Source: Fragilaria crotonensis (Eukaryota > Bacillariophyta > Fragilariophyceae > Fragilariales > Fragilariaceae). From it: 36,832 nt of DNA. Both the position numbers and the translations under genes were made by a program. Shown piece after piece: positions 1 to 11,933 of this stretch; position 1 is the first letter of the stretch, and the number at the start of each line of letters is the position of its first letter. The notes under the pieces are model-generated. The model saw only the letters and a program-made list of their open reading frames with translations. It did no database searches and had not been told where the DNA came from. Location of the stretch: contig JAKSYS010000627.1 of the NCBI GenBank assembly GCA_022925895.1, positions 1-36,832 on the forward strand, read 5' to 3'.

Positions 1-3000
1 CAAGCCAACGCATCACTTCATCTCTTAATTCAGCACCTCAAAATGACACATGAGATTGCGACAATGGAGACATACCCAACGGTTTCGAGGAGTTCCAAGA
101 AAACTTAAAGCTTGGCGAGAGTCAACCACAACGTCTCCGTCTGGGATGCATCTTGGGCATTATAAGCTTTACTCGCGAATCACAAGTATTCTCATGTTCC
201 TCCACTTGGCAACTCAGAAAATCCCGATGATCCGGAGACGCAAGAACATATTCGGTTACCCACCTCAAGTCTGAGTATGACCAAATGCAGAGGTCCTTGC
301 TCGAACTCCATCTCTCCTTGTTGAATTACGCACTAGAACGCGGGTATTCCTTTCTACGATGGCAATGCATCGCCAATACCATTCTGTTCAAGGATCCCGG
401 GAATGTTAAAATCCATCGCACTAGAGTCATACACATTTATGAAGCTGATTTCAATCTCATGTTGGGGATAAAGTGGCGAGTGGCGTTATATCAATCAGCT
501 TTGAAACAACTCAACGAAGGTCAGTTCGGCTCAAGGCCGCGACGTAATGCAGTGGATCCAGTCATGATTGAAGAATTACAATTGAAATTTCAAGACTCAG
601 CCGCCGCATGTTTCTTCAGACAAACTATGATGCAACCGCATGTTATGACCGGATAATCCCGAATTTGGCCATGCTCGCAAGCCGTAGATTCGGCGTAGCA
701 AAGAAGTCACCAAGCGAACGCAACAACTCTCAACAAAGCAAAGTACCATATCCGGACCGAACTTGGAATGTCCGATTCATCATACTCTCATTCAGTTGAT
801 ATGCCTATCTATGGCACCGGACAAGGTAGCGGCAATTCTCCGATGATATGGTGCTTTTTGTCAAGTTTGCTCTTCGATTGCTATGACCTTCGAGCGTCTC
901 CCGCCCAGTATTGTAATCCGGATTGGACGAACCGAAACCAAGTCTCAATGATTGGTTTCGTGGACGACAGCAACGGACAAGTTAATTCGTTCTTTGACCA
1001 CGAGTCTCCCGAAACACTTCAAGCCTTAATCGAAAAAGCTCGCACCAACGCCATAGCATGGTCCGAATTGCTGCATGCAACAGGGGGAGCACTCGAGTTG
1101 ACCAAATGTTCTTATCACGTCGCATTCTGGAAGTTTTCCAGTCAAGGAGCTCCGGTCTTATCTAATATCTCCCGAGAGATACCTCCTTTGCACATCCTCG
1201 ATCCATTCACAGGTCAGGAGCAAGTATTAGAATACTTGCCTCCGTCAGTAGCCCATAAAACTTTGGGACATTATAAGGAGCCAATGGGGTTGCAAAAAAT
1301 GCAATTCCGACAATTGAAAGCAAAAGTGACGACATCACTGCGTTTCTTTGGAGTAACCATTTTCACTCGCGACGAGGCATGGACATTTTACCGCTCCTGT
1401 TATATTCCAGCTGTTGTATATCCATTGACGAGCTCGTTTCTTTCACAGTCGCAGTTAAAGCATATCCAAGGGAAGGCAATGTCCATTATAACAGCAAAAT
1501 GTGGCTTTAATCGGAACACAAAGACAGAAGTGTTGTACGGACCCAAGGACTTGGGAGGAGCAGACTTCCGCCATCTCATCGTTCAGCAAGGCATTTCCCA
1601 GACCATGTATTTTCTTCGGCATTGGCGATCACAGTCTTCCACGGTAAGCTCTTGCAGAATACAATGGCATGGGCACAATTGTCTGTCGGTATGTCATATC
1701 CAATTTTAGAACGCACTCAAGAACCGCTTCCTCATCTGGAAGCTAAATGGATTGGGAGTCTTCGAACATTCCTCGGTTCAATCTCCGCATCTATTCAACT
1801 CGACGACTCGTTTGTTCCGTTACCACAAAGGGAAAATGACATATATCTGATGGACATGATAGTCCAATCGGCCCGGTACACTCCAAACGAGATTCGGAAG
1901 TTGAATTATTGTCGTTTATACTTACAGGCCGTCACGTTATCAGATATAGCGAAGCCCAATGGTTGTGAGCTCGATCCGAGTATGTTGTGTGGACAACCGT
2001 CATTAATGAGTAATCGCACACGCTGGCACACGGTCAACCAAGATAGACCGTCAGAAATCGAATGGAAGTTGTGGAAATCGGCAAATCGTCTTTGGAGTGA
2101 TGAGAAAGGAGTACTCTTTCAAGCGTTGGGCGAGTGGACTCAACCCTCTCAAAGCGACGGTTTCAATCGTTTGCTTATGTGCATCGAGGAACCCTGTATG
2201 TTCTCAATGAACACCACACCTACGCAGTCTATCGACACTCAGGTCATAACAGATATCGGCCATCAACTTCTAAACGACCCTGCACATACGCCCAGTTACC
2301 AGAGTACGCGAGTTCCTCAGAAGTCGCTCGACACTCAGGGATATTGGAAACTCCATGGAAATCCGTCGTCGACTTTCCGATCAATGCCTAGCGCCCCATC
2401 CGCATCGGCCACTTTCGAATTATTTGTAAGTACCTTAGATCCGTGGGAAGCCGAACTTTTGAGTCATGTCACTTTAAATGTCGACCCTTCACGTTATGTC
2501 TCGAGTTGACACCAGGCTTCCGAGCTGTCAGCGACGGATCCGTGAAGCTGCAATGTCATGGATCGTTCGGATGGATTCTCAGTACTCTCCAGGGAGAGAG
2601 ATTGGCTTTGGTATGGGTCCAGCCCGCGGGAGATTACCAAAGTCTTACCGTGCTGAGGCATACGGTTTGCTTTTTCCTTCGATTTCTGCTTCGCATAAAG
2701 GAATTCACTTTCATGCATGAGCCCTGGATAGGAATACTGGCCACCGATAGTCAAGGTGTTCTCGATACTCTACAAGAAGGCGATCATGATCCTCAGGAAC
2801 AGGAGGTACCCGTTGATTTGGACCGTGGCGAGGTTATTTTGGACTGTCTTAGACCGGATTGGGACATCCTCATTGAAATCCAATTGGCATTGAAACAACT
2901 GCCCCGCGTCGCTCTTCAGTATGTAAAAGGCCACCAGGATGACAAAGTTCCATATCACTCTCTGGATCTCTTGGGACAACTTAATGTGGACGCAGACACG

Positions 3001-4037
3001 CAAGCTGGTCTCTTCAATCGCGAATTTGGAGCATATCGCGGCCACGTCATCATGTCTCCAGCGGCAAGAGCCCATTTATGTCTTCCACGGACAGTCACCA
3101 GTCGGTACCCAGTGTTGCTTCATGAGGCCACCACGACACCTTTACTTGACTACATTCGCCGCAAACATGGCTGGGATGCTTCCACTCTCCATTCCATTCA
3201 TTGGGGTGCGCACGCATTGGCTATAAAGAAGACCATGATCCCGCACACTCACTTGGTCAAACTGCTCCACCGCATGTTACCTACCCACGCGATGGCAAAC
3301 AAGTTCGACGGTGGTACTCGTACATGTCCGCTGTGTGGTTCCACCCACGAAGACTCGCCCATATTATTCGATGCGAGCATCCTTCACGTGAACGATGGCG
3401 TACCGAATTTCTCAGCGCACTGCGCGACCACCATATTCATACCAATACGTCACCACGGTTGAGCGCACTGATGTTAGATGGCATCCGTCTGTGGTTCATT
3501 CTCGGCCAGAGACTGCAGTGATGGTAACTCCAGAGGCTTATCACCCCACATTGAGATCTCTAGTGAACCAACAGAACCACATCGGTTGGGACCAGTTATT
3601 TCTGGGAAGATTTTGCAAAGAATGGGGCCATCATCAACAACGATACCTTTCCCAATGCGATGTTGAGAGTAGTGATGACCTCTCTCAAGCGGGTGCGAAG
3701 TGGCTGGCCAAAATCATCCAGCTATGCTGGCAGCACTGGTTCACGCTTTGGAAGACGAGAAACCAGGAGGTCCACGGACATGATGAGCGGTCCCGAACGG
3801 AAGCGACGAAACGTGAAGTTCGGTATCAACTCGCCAACATATATCGTCATCGAAACATGTACGAAAGTCACGTCCAACGATTGTTGCATCGAGATCCCAG
3901 CAGTCATGATCAACACGCTCTTAGCGTTACGAAGAATTGCTATCTATCAATCCCATCTTCCGGAAAGTTACAGAAGAGTGAAACAGAGAGCATTAAGCGG
4001 AATGAGATCTATTCGGGATTACTTTGTACATGGATAA
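1..4037 (+). pseudogene. Non-LTR-type reverse transcriptase/RNase H, frameshifted, 5' end outside window
   Basis: The coding signal jumps between the three plus frames. In order: a block SPSGMHLGHYK (about 145-175), a region with VIHIYEADFN (425-460), RT motif A YDATACYDR (625-650), motif B GQGSGNSP (820-845) and motif C FVDD (957-968). RNase H follows, with SDGS (about 2530), an AEAYGLL piece in another frame (2655), ATDSQG (2740) and a C-terminal GHQDD...NVDADTQA. Then come a CPLCGS...H...C zinc-finger remnant (3320-3390) and a C-terminal part ending RSIRDYFVHG at a stop at 4035-4037. These blocks are what I associate with diatom non-LTR RT proteins. No apurinic or restriction-type endonuclease domain is visible. 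At least six frame changes make it a pseudogene unless the indels are assembly errors. It converges with the helicase on the other strand, 160 bp away. Confidence 0.85.
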
Positions 4038-4070
4038 GTCGGGTACCCGGAGTTTCAGTGACGGTGGCTG

Positions 4071-4088
4071 CTATACTCCCCAGTATAG
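4071..4088 (+). other. Perfect 7-bp stem, 4-nt loop hairpin downstream of the RT stop
   Basis: CTATACT and AGTATAG flank a CCCC loop, 33 bp after the RT stop codon. It is the only perfect compact hairpin I noticed in the RT/helicase gap. It could be a 3'-UTR structure of the retroelement or chance. A run of nine T follows at 4159-4167, which on the minus strand would be an A-rich stretch just after the helicase stop. Confidence 0.5.
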
Positions 4089-4198
4089 TGCCTACCCGTG
4101 CGAGTCGAATGTCTTTTTCGTTATGGGCATAGCGGCAGCACGTAAAATAGATTTGAGGTTTTTTTTTACATAAACGAGATCCAACATGGTATTCATTA

Positions 4199-7100
4199 CT
4201 ATGTAGTTCGAAGAATTGGAACACAATTAACGCCGGGTGTCGGTAATGCTGTCTCCTGGGAGGTCAAAAACTTACAAAAAGATGCTTCAGAAGTATAAAT
4301 TTCTTCGATATACGCCTGAAAGGTACCGGAAACTTTTGCTTGGAGGAAGTTGTGCGAGAGTAATCGTCGCAATCTGCCCTTTACTGGGCAGCTGTTGCTT
4401 TCGTGCTTTGGGGCACCTGCTGCTCCTTTGAAAACCCAGCACTCACAGCACGCTCGGTTGTTCATGTAATCTTTTAAACGGGCAAAGTTTGCGATCATGT
4501 GTACTCACACCGCATGCGTAGTACATTTTCCATTGGAAACAAATGTCTTTGTTCTCTGGCAGAGTCTTACTTCCAGTTCCACGTAAGAGTGGTATTCCTC
4601 GACATGACGGTTTTCCACACACAAGACATGCCGTCGTCAATTGTAAGAGAACACGTCGCGCAGCACTTTCGTTCTTTCAGCATGTCGAATACGGTGAGTG
4701 GCCTCAGTTTGGAGATTTGTCAATGGAATGGTGCGACAGAAAGGACATGCTCCACAGTTGGCAAGCGTTTCTCTCCCAAATGAAGCGGACAAAATCTTGA
4801 TCGCACAACCCTTTGTCCTTGGGATGCATCGAATAACCAGTCGCGAACTGCGCATGATGTCATAACAGCTTTGAAATCACAATGGTCTTGTGGTGTCACA
4901 ATGTGTTCATTCAAGAGACGAGTGTATCGATACTCATCATCCCTTACGCGGTGGTCAGAAAGGTTGTCTGGTACAGCAAATAGGACTTGGCCAAACTCTT
5001 TTCGCATGCTCTTCCGTAATCGACCAAACAATTGAACAATCTGCATGGAGTCATACAAATAGCCGACACATACCAAATGTCTGCAGGAGGGATTTTCGTT
5101 GCCAACCAAACCCATTGTTGTTGAAATGAGAACATCCAACTGTCCTTTGCTCCATTCCTGTGGCACTTTGATTAACATCGTCATGAGTGGAGTCAGAGGA
5201 AACAAATTTGCATTTGAACCTATTGCTCAACTGTTCAAATAGAAGAATCCCATCCCTTTCTCAGCGACGACAATATGGACAGCTGCAAGTCCCCTTCCAG
5301 ATTCCAACTTTGTTTTAACAAAGTGAGCGGCGACATACACATAACGTGAAGAAATTGACACTTTGATTTCAAACCCTGTGGGAATTTGCCAACCACATGA
5401 TTCCCAAGGATAAGTTTGACGTCGCTGAGGTCATCGGTTCTTGATAAGCCAAGATGCCTTGCAAATCTTTTAACCATAAAAATTGAAGCGACCCACTCAA
5501 GACAACAATGGGAATACCCAGACTCGGGAGTTCTGAATAAACCTTGTATTTGTTGTCCCGGAACCTCATTTCAGATAGGATGGTGTGCACTTCGTCAATA
5601 ACAATTTTATCGACAACGTCCACCCAAGACTTGAGAACTTCATAGAACCACATGAACAAATTGCTGATGGCATCGAGGCTCAAAAAGACCAAGCTTGGGA
5701 GATTTTCTTTCTCCCGAGTTCTTCTGGTAGTGGGCCATCAGAGGTGATGTCCCGCCCCAAAAAACACAGATGTTTGACTTGAGGAAAGCTTCTCGAATGC
5801 CGTGGATGCCATTGCAAACTGATACCCAGCCAAGAAACGATATGGTGAAACATGGATGATTGTCTTTGGTTTGGTCGCAAGGTGGCGAGCAATAGTCGGA
5901 ATTATATACGATTCCGATTTGCCCTCACCTGGTGCTAGTAGAGCAAGACAGTGCTGGGGCTTGTTGTTTAACTCAGTACCATAGCCAAACTCAACCAACT
6001 CTTTCTGCTGCAGCGATAGATAGTGTTCATGGCCATTATTTGGACTTAGAAGTTGGATACCGAAGTCGCATTGCAGTGCGTAGGTCTGCCAAGGAAAGGC
6101 GTGATGGTGGATTGGGATATTAGATAGGACGTCTCCAATAGCACAATGATACGCATTAAAGTGTGCCTCTTCTGAACCAACTTGCTGGCTGGAATACGCA
6201 ATGGCATGTGTCGTTGAAGAATGACCCATTTTTGATGCCCCCATGGCACTCGCTGACAAGAACATGCCAGGTTGATGGCCACCACCGGTCACGAAGTTAG
6301 AAACACCAGCCCAAAAATGCCTTACTTGTGTCATGTTCGGAATCGCAGATAAAGAAAAAATGTCTCGGATGATATGTGATGGTTGAATGACGGAAGCATT
6401 AATCCTTGTCGGGAATATGAGATTATGATTGTTGTCACTGGTGTTACTGCAGAACATACTGCTTGCTTTCGTTTGGATCAGAGATCGAAACAACAAAAGT
6501 ATCTGGAGATAACTGGGGTAGCTTGCGCTCAATTTCTTTGCAAGTGCGTCGTGATGCGCTATTGAACCCTTTCAATGAAGAAAGTGTGTAATAGACCGTA
6601 CCATTTGTGTAGAGACAGTGGAACATGGTCGGATCGCGGAGCTCATTCAACCTTGCGGAACCACCACCGAAACCGTGGAAAGACATTTCAAAAGTGCCTT
6701 CAAATGGTCGAAACAATCCAGAGAGAAAAGTGAACCTTGTTTCCACACGGGACTCACATCTGCTAGAAAAAGGTCACCTGTGTCACAATCAACGTGGACC
6801 TTTATATTGGTCAGAACATCGATTACCGGTTTCCACCAAATTCCCTCTGCTAAGTTTGAAATTGCAACCTTCATCAAATAAACTGTCTTTGGAACAATTT
6901 GCGACCAGTCATCAAACAGAAAAGAAAACTGATCAACGACAATGTTCCCCTTTTCATCAAGTGTCGTCTTCCTCCTTTTGGGGAGTCTGCGGTGCATTTC
7001 ACGAATTTGGCGGAGCATAGGTGACAGAGAATGGATGACATGCGATTTTCTTACCGCCGTGATGAGAGCAGGACCGTGTAACGTGAACGCGTCTTCAGAA

Positions 7101-8277
7101 AACGAACATATAACGGAACAAATACCGGCTTTCAAAACAGATGTTACCTTAGCGATAAGCGAGGAAACAGTGTCACACGATATCATTTTGATTTTGGAAT
7201 CCTCTTTTTGGACACGGAATCCAGACATTAAACAGAATTCAACCGCCAATGGATGATGTTGCACTGAAGGTGGTATTTCAAGCATTAAATCCTTCAGAAA
7301 GTATGCAATTGAAAATCCATCTCTCTCGTTGAATTTCTTGTTGACAAACAGACCTCGTCGGAAGGAATATGCTAAAAGCTTTTTGAGTTCAATTAGTAAT
7401 GTAGATGGATCGTGTTGCATGGTGTATGTGCATCGTTGTGACACATCTTCAATTTCACCACCTTCAAATGTTTGCAAAGCAGCCCGAAGATCACCAGGTA
7501 CCATTTTTATGTTCTTCTGGGCATAGTTCAGAAGCCAGACTTCAGCAAGCTGGTGAAGTTTAACCAGGAATACCTCAGTTGATGGATTTGGTGGTGAATG
7601 GATCAAGTTGAAGTCAGTTTTGATTTTTCAATAAAGTGCCACCGCCACAGCCAAAAATAAGTGGGGTGAACATATGAGTATACGTGTCGTCCTGTCTTTC
7701 CCTTTGAGGTAGTAGTGGCAACAAAGCAGTTCTCGCCTCGCCGTAATCAAATTGTTCCGTGATGCGAGGTGCTTTGTTGAAGAAAGCTGAGACTTGGGCA
7801 TGGGAAACGTATCGACCACAGCAGAGTTTGATGAGTTCAACTTCCCAGCTGCAACTCATTGCAACCCATATTTTTGCAATGTCGAAGAGCGTTATCTTTC
7901 CTCGGAAAGACGGAACCGCAAGTGCACACATATCCTGTATAAGTTTTTTTGTCACTACGGTACGGCTCTATGGTGCAGGATTCCTTCGCAACGAGAACTC
8001 TTTTAGTAAATTCGTTCAACACAGAACGGACTGTAGACATTCTACTGTCCATGTGATGTTTTTTAAGGTGATCGCGGATGGATCTCTCTTCCATGTTGAT
8101 CATGTTGTGAGCATTGCATTGACGGCAGCAAAGGCCGAATGGTGAGAAAGTGAAAAGTTCTCGAATAGGATCAAGGGGGTCGATCTCTGTGCTTTGCACC
8201 AGAAGACGGACAGAAACAACAGGACTGATAATTCCGTTAACCAGCTTTTGTATTGGAGGAGAGCTTGATGATGGCAT
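4199..8277 (-). pseudogene. Zinc-finger SF2 helicase, copy A (near full length, frameshifted)
   Basis: Read from 8277 down. The N-terminus carries two zinc-finger-like motifs, CCRQC...H...H and CTCGSVF...RHCKNMGC (7840-8165), resembling the finger domain that precedes helicases in some fungal subtelomeric genes. A middle region of about 320 aa (6650-7606) leads to HGFGGGSAR (about 6670) and ASKMGHS...AYSSQ (about 6210). The helicase motifs follow: Walker A APGEGKS (about 5915-5935), DEVH (5585-5596), LSGS (about 5515), LISTTMGLVGNENP (about 5110) and motif VI QLFGRLR (about 5014-5034). The C-terminus is Cys-rich (CLVCGKPSCRG, CCECWVF), probably zinc-binding. At least six frame changes interrupt about 1,300 codons. 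The likely role is an ATP-driven DNA helicase of a mobile element. The start at 8277 is the first ATG upstream of the fingers and is uncertain, since copies D and F begin differently. Confidence 0.8.
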
Positions 8278-8562
8278 GATGGGAATGATGAGTTTGTTAT
8301 GGACAAGCCGTGATGTTTGTGTGCCTGTGTAATAAAGTCAGTCGGGAGCCGCGCCAATTTCGATAGTACCGAATTCTACTTGGATCGATCGTAACTCCCG
8401 ACGTACAAAATCGAGCTGTCTAACGTAGGAATCATTACTGGGGGATCCCTCTCGACGTACAAAAATGTCCCTCCCGACGTACAAAAATCACTCCCAACGT
8501 ATCTAATAAAAGTATCCATACCTGAGGATATATAATCTACATAGAAGCTCGCCCCCTTAGGG
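7586..8562. repeat. Direct duplication, first copy (helicase 5' part plus terminus of A)
   Basis: This stretch is repeated at 8574-9542. By eye the coding part has about eight indels and about five substitutions in 700 bp, while the last 261 bp differ at one base. The duplicate is joined through a 13-bp remnant (8563-8575). Confidence 0.9.
8278..8562 (-). promoter_or_regulatory. Right terminus of element A: helicase 5' flank with iteron array ending in TTAGGG
   Basis: The non-coding flank upstream of helicase A. Twelve-base iterons with core CTCCCGACGTAC lie at 8395, 8449 (CTCTCGACGTAC), 8471 and 8491 (CTCCCAACGTAT), with a degenerate one at 8416 (CTGTCTAACGTA). The last iteron is followed by exactly 54 bp and then TTAGGG at 8557-8562. 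Because it lies directly upstream of the helicase it may act as promoter, as binding site for the element protein, or both. That function is inferred. The final 261 bp (8302-8562) recur almost unchanged in B and C. Confidence 0.75.
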
Positions 8563-8575
8563 CCTTCTCCTTAGG
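8563..8575. repeat. 13-bp terminus remnant
   Basis: CCTTCTCCTTAGG equals the last 13 bp of the second kind of terminus (compare 16709-16721). It looks like an element reduced to its extreme right end, between terminus A and fragment B. Confidence 0.6.
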
Positions 8576-9257
8576 TGGTGAATGGATCAAGTTGAAGTCA
8601 GTTTTGATTTTTTCAATAAATTGTGTGCCACCGCCACAGCCAAAAATAAGTGGGGTGAACATATGAGTATACGTGTCGTCCTGTCTTTCCCTTTGAGGTA
8701 GTAGTGGCAACAAAGCAGTTCTCGCCTCGCCGTAATCAAATTGTTCCGTGATGCGAGGTGCTTTGTTGAAGAAAGCTGAGACTTGGGCATGGGAAACGTA
8801 TCGACCACAGCAGAGTTTGATGAGTTCAACTTCCTGCAGCTGCAACTCATTGCAACCCATATTTTTGCAATGTCGAAGAGCGTTATCTTTCCTCGGAAAG
8901 ACGGAACCGCAAGTGCACAAATATCCTGTATAAGTTTTGTCACTACGGTACGGCTCTATGGTGCAGGATTCGCCGCAGCGAGAACTCTTTAGTAAATTCG
9001 TTCAACACAGAACGGACTGTAGACATTCTACTGTCCATGTGATGTTTTTAAGGTGATCGCGGATGGATCTCTCTTCCATGTTAATCATGTTGTGAGCATT
9101 GCATTGACAGCAAAGGCCGAATGGTGAGAAAGTGAAAAGTTCTCGAATAGGATCAAGGGTCGATCTCTGTGCTTTGCACCGGAAGACGGACAGAAACAAC
9201 AGGACTGATAATTCCGTTAACCAGCTTTTGTATTGGAGGAGAGCTTGATGATGGCAT
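8576..9257 (-). pseudogene. Helicase 5' fragment, copy B
   Basis: Encodes only the finger region and the following 80 or so residues (CTCGSVF...CKNMGC, then LIKLCCGRYVSHAQ and FGCGGGTQF). It stops being homologous to helicase A at HSPP, where the reading frame runs into the 13-bp remnant and terminus A, adding KEKALRGRASM before a stop. Relative to copy A it keeps the frame after CNELQLQ, where A has a 2-nt loss, but it is broken earlier at HLKK by a missing T. Neither copy is intact. Confidence 0.85.
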
Positions 9258-9542
9258 GATGGGAATGATGAGTTTGTTATGGACAAGCCGTGATGTTTGT
9301 GTGCCTGTGTAGTAAAGTCAGTCGGGAGCCGCGCCAATTTCGATAGTACCGAATTCTACTTGGATCGATCGTAACTCCCGACGTACAAAATCGAGCTGTC
9401 TAACGTAGGAATCATTACTGGGGGATCCCTCTCGACGTACAAAAATGTCCCTCCCGACGTACAAAAATCACTCCCAACGTATCTAATAAAAGTATCCATA
9501 CCTGAGGATATATAATCTACATAGAAGCTCGCCCCCTTAGGG
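9258..9542 (-). promoter_or_regulatory. Right terminus of fragment B
   Basis: Homologous to the flank of copy A. The last 261 bp (9282-9542) differ from A at one position (gtaGtaaag). The last iteron ends at 9482 and TTAGGG begins at 9537, giving the same 54-bp gap. Confidence 0.8.
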
Positions 9543-9576
9543 TATTATATCTATTTTTAGGCCCGCCCCCTTAGGG
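9543..9576. repeat. 34-bp terminus remnant
   Basis: TATTATATCTATTTTTAGGC and the following GCCCCCTTAGGG match the last part of the terminus at 14494-14661. A different element family reduced to its final 34 bp, ending in TTAGGG (9571-9576). Confidence 0.7.
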
Positions 9577-9659
9577 CAATCAAAGTAGCTTGTATATTGG
9601 AAAACTTGAAATTGTATGAGATTTTTTACACAAACCCTTGACTCTATCCATTTTCTATA

Positions 9660-9900
9660 ACATTTCAACACCTAACATTAACCCTATTGGTATTATGTTT
9701 ATCAACAGCAATAACCCAAACCTTATCAATCTTAACCAGAAATTCAACACTAACCCTAAACCTTATCAGTCTTGTTTAGTCTTCAACAATAACCCTAAAC
9801 CCTATCAGTCTTGTTAAATTTTTCAACAGTAATCCCAAACCCTATCAGTCTTGTACTAATTTTCAACACTAAACCCAAACCCTATCAGTCTTGTGAAAAT
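9660..9900. repeat. Telomere-like minisatellite in M1
   Basis: About five degenerate units of roughly 45-55 bp built on TTCAACACTAACCCTAAACC followed by CTATCAGTCTTG. The units contain CCCTAA/CCCTAAA-type words but are not a pure telomere array. Confidence 0.75.
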
Positions 9901-10157
9901 TTTTGTCTCCATTCTAATCTTATTAAAAAATTAATTCACTATATAGTCGGCAATCAGAAATATTCACAGTGTTACACATGTTTTTACATACAATCCTTAG
10001 TCATGTAGAGGTCTTATTTAGCACTTCAATACAAATATTGACTCTTATTAAGCTTTTTGTAACAAGAATGCACATGCGCCTGTAACTAAGCATGTTTGGA
10101 ATCACTTTTTTTTCATTCTCATAAATCCTGCATCGCTACACTTTTGCACTTTAGTGT

Positions 10158-10439
10158 TTGAAGTGGCATTGTGAATTGGATCCTGCTCACCATGATGTAC
10201 CAGGTAGCCGCAGAGCCGAGACCAATGACTGGAGGAACATGATTAATGCGACGGCATACATGATTCCTCCTATCATTGAGAAAATGGACACAGCTAGTCT
10301 GGACATCACAAATGGTACCAGAGCCCAGCTCCACGCCACTACACAGGACACCAAAGACAACTGGAAATGCATATGTGGCAGTAGGATCAATGCAATCAAG
10401 CAACACTCCTTCTGTTTAGCCTCTTTCATTAAGATGTAA
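10158..10439 (+). pseudogene. Zinc-finger-like module ORF, M1 copy, frameshifted
   Basis: Encodes DPAHHDVPGSRRAETND...MINATAY...IIEKMDTASLDI, then a WKC-CG...IKQHSF segment. Against M2 it lacks bases in the CxxC region (WKCICG instead of WKCILCG) and breaks soon after. It is a degraded copy of the M2 ORF. Confidence 0.7.
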
Positions 10440-10663
10440 GGACGTTGACTAAGTTTGAACACGTATGCTTATCAATTACTGATGAAGTTGCAAAGGAACT
10501 TGTAAACAAGCCAAGCAACCAAACAACGAACAAATGAATGAAGGTGACGAGTGAAGAGCAACAGTATCAAAAACAATAGACTAGTAGTATGCTCGTGGAT
10601 GATAGTATTGTTATCATTGTAAGGTCCTCATCAGCAACAATACATTTTGTTGCTAGTGATCCT

Positions 10664-10924
10664 GACAAGCCGTGATGTTTGTGTGCCTGTGTAATAAAGT
10701 CAGTCGGGAGCCGCGCCAATTTCGATAGTACCGAATTCTACTTGGATCGATCGTAACTCCCGACGTACAAAATCGAGCTGTCTAACGTAGGAATCATTAC
10801 TGGGGGATCCCTCTCGACGTACAAAAATGTCCCTCCCGACGTACAAAAATCACTCCCAACGTATCTAATAAAAGTATCCATACCTGAGGATATATAATCT
10901 ACATAGAAGCTCGCCCCCTTAGGG
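10664..10924 (-). repeat. Terminus C: isolated 261-bp right end
   Basis: By eye identical to the last 261 bp of terminus A, starting abruptly after M1 sequence. Iterons follow the same order, the last ends at 10864, and TTAGGG lies at 10919-10924. No helicase sequence accompanies it, so this is either a truncated element or the right end of an internally deleted M1 element. Confidence 0.85.
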
Positions 10925-11933
10925 ACTTCAAGCAACAAGTCCTTCAAAAAGTAGGGCACTGCAAAGGCATTGCTTGTGTCAAAGCCTCTCGATGCAAAGA
11001 GACCTCGTCTGTAAGAAAAGGATAAAAGCTTTTTCAACTCTGGAAGCAAACTCCGTGGATCGTGTTGCATTGTGTAGGTACAACGATGTGATATCTCTTC
11101 TATTTCACCACCTTCAAATGTTTGAAGTCCAGCGCGGAGATTGCCAGGAACCATCAATATATTTTTGCACGAACTTAAGGAGCCAATCCTCAGCATGCTT
11201 GTGGATTTGAACCAACAAGAACTCAGTTGATGAGCACGGTGATGAATGGATCGAAGAAAGTCGGATTTATCTTCTGGACAAATTGTTTGCCACCACCGCA
11301 TCCATGAATAAGGGGTGTAAACATATGTGTGCGTATGATCCTGTTTTTCCCTTTTGGAAGAATAGGAAAAAGCACAGCTCTTGCCTCACAATAATCAAAT
11401 TGCTGTTTTGAATTGTGTGGTGATTCGTTGAAAAATGAAGTGACTTTAGCATGAGTCACATACCTGCAGCAAAGCTTGATGAGATCAACTTTCTGTAGTT
11501 TTGAAGAATCACAACCCACAGTCTTGCAGTGTCGATTTGCATTTCCAATCTTTACAAAGGATTGACCACACACACAAGAAAATCCAGCATAGGTTTTGCT
11601 GTCGCTCCGATACGGATCGATACTTCCCAAAGCCTTTGCATGAAGTAGTTCCTTTTTATATTCTTCAAGGAGAGAACGGACTGTCGAAACCCTACTGTCC
11701 AAACCATGTTTTTTCAAGTGGCGGCAGATGCATCTCTCGTCCAACTCAACTGTTGCACAGTTGTTGCTTTGAAGGCAGCGAAGACCAAATGGAGAGAAGG
11801 AAAATAGTTCTCGAATGGATGAAAGATGATGGTCAATGCAATTGAATGTGTTGGATGATGTCATGGTGCGATCAGTTTGATGATTTGTTTTGTACAAGTG
11901 GTGATTCAGTGATGTTCCAAGAGCACAGACCAT
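10925..11933 (-). pseudogene. Zinc-finger helicase 5' fragment, copy D
   Basis: From 11933 it encodes an N-terminal part with IRELFSFSPFGLRC, HLKKHGLDS, a second finger CVCGQSF...NRHCKTVGC, and FGCGGG-like HGCGGGKQF. After one frameshift near 11260 it continues (MVPGNLRAGLQTFEGGEIEE, YTMQHDPRS) to LKDLLLEV. There it is cut and joined to terminus C, with the frame running on as a chimeric tail to 10738. MTSSNTF at about 11862 is an alternative start. It is clearly diverged from copy A, so it belongs to another subfamily. Confidence 0.8.

Larger units (their letters stand above)
9577..10663 (+). repeat. Module M1 (copy of M2 at about 14703-15833)
   Basis: About 1.08 kb of direct repeat with M2. 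It contains, in order, a unique AT-rich lead-in, a telomere-like minisatellite, a spacer, and the zinc-finger-like ORF remnant. On the left it abuts a TTAGGG end. On the right it is cut at CCT|GACAAGCC and fused to a 261-bp terminus, as expected for an internal deletion. Confidence 0.8.

Noticed and set aside
4159-4167. Poly(A) tail of the RT element
   Set aside because: It is a T run on the RT strand, the wrong polarity for its 3' tail. It may be an A-rich stretch behind the helicase stop instead.
9655-9900. True telomere or chromosome end
   Set aside because: Units are degenerate and about 50 bp long, with no pure (CCCTAA)n tract. At most this is telomere-derived.
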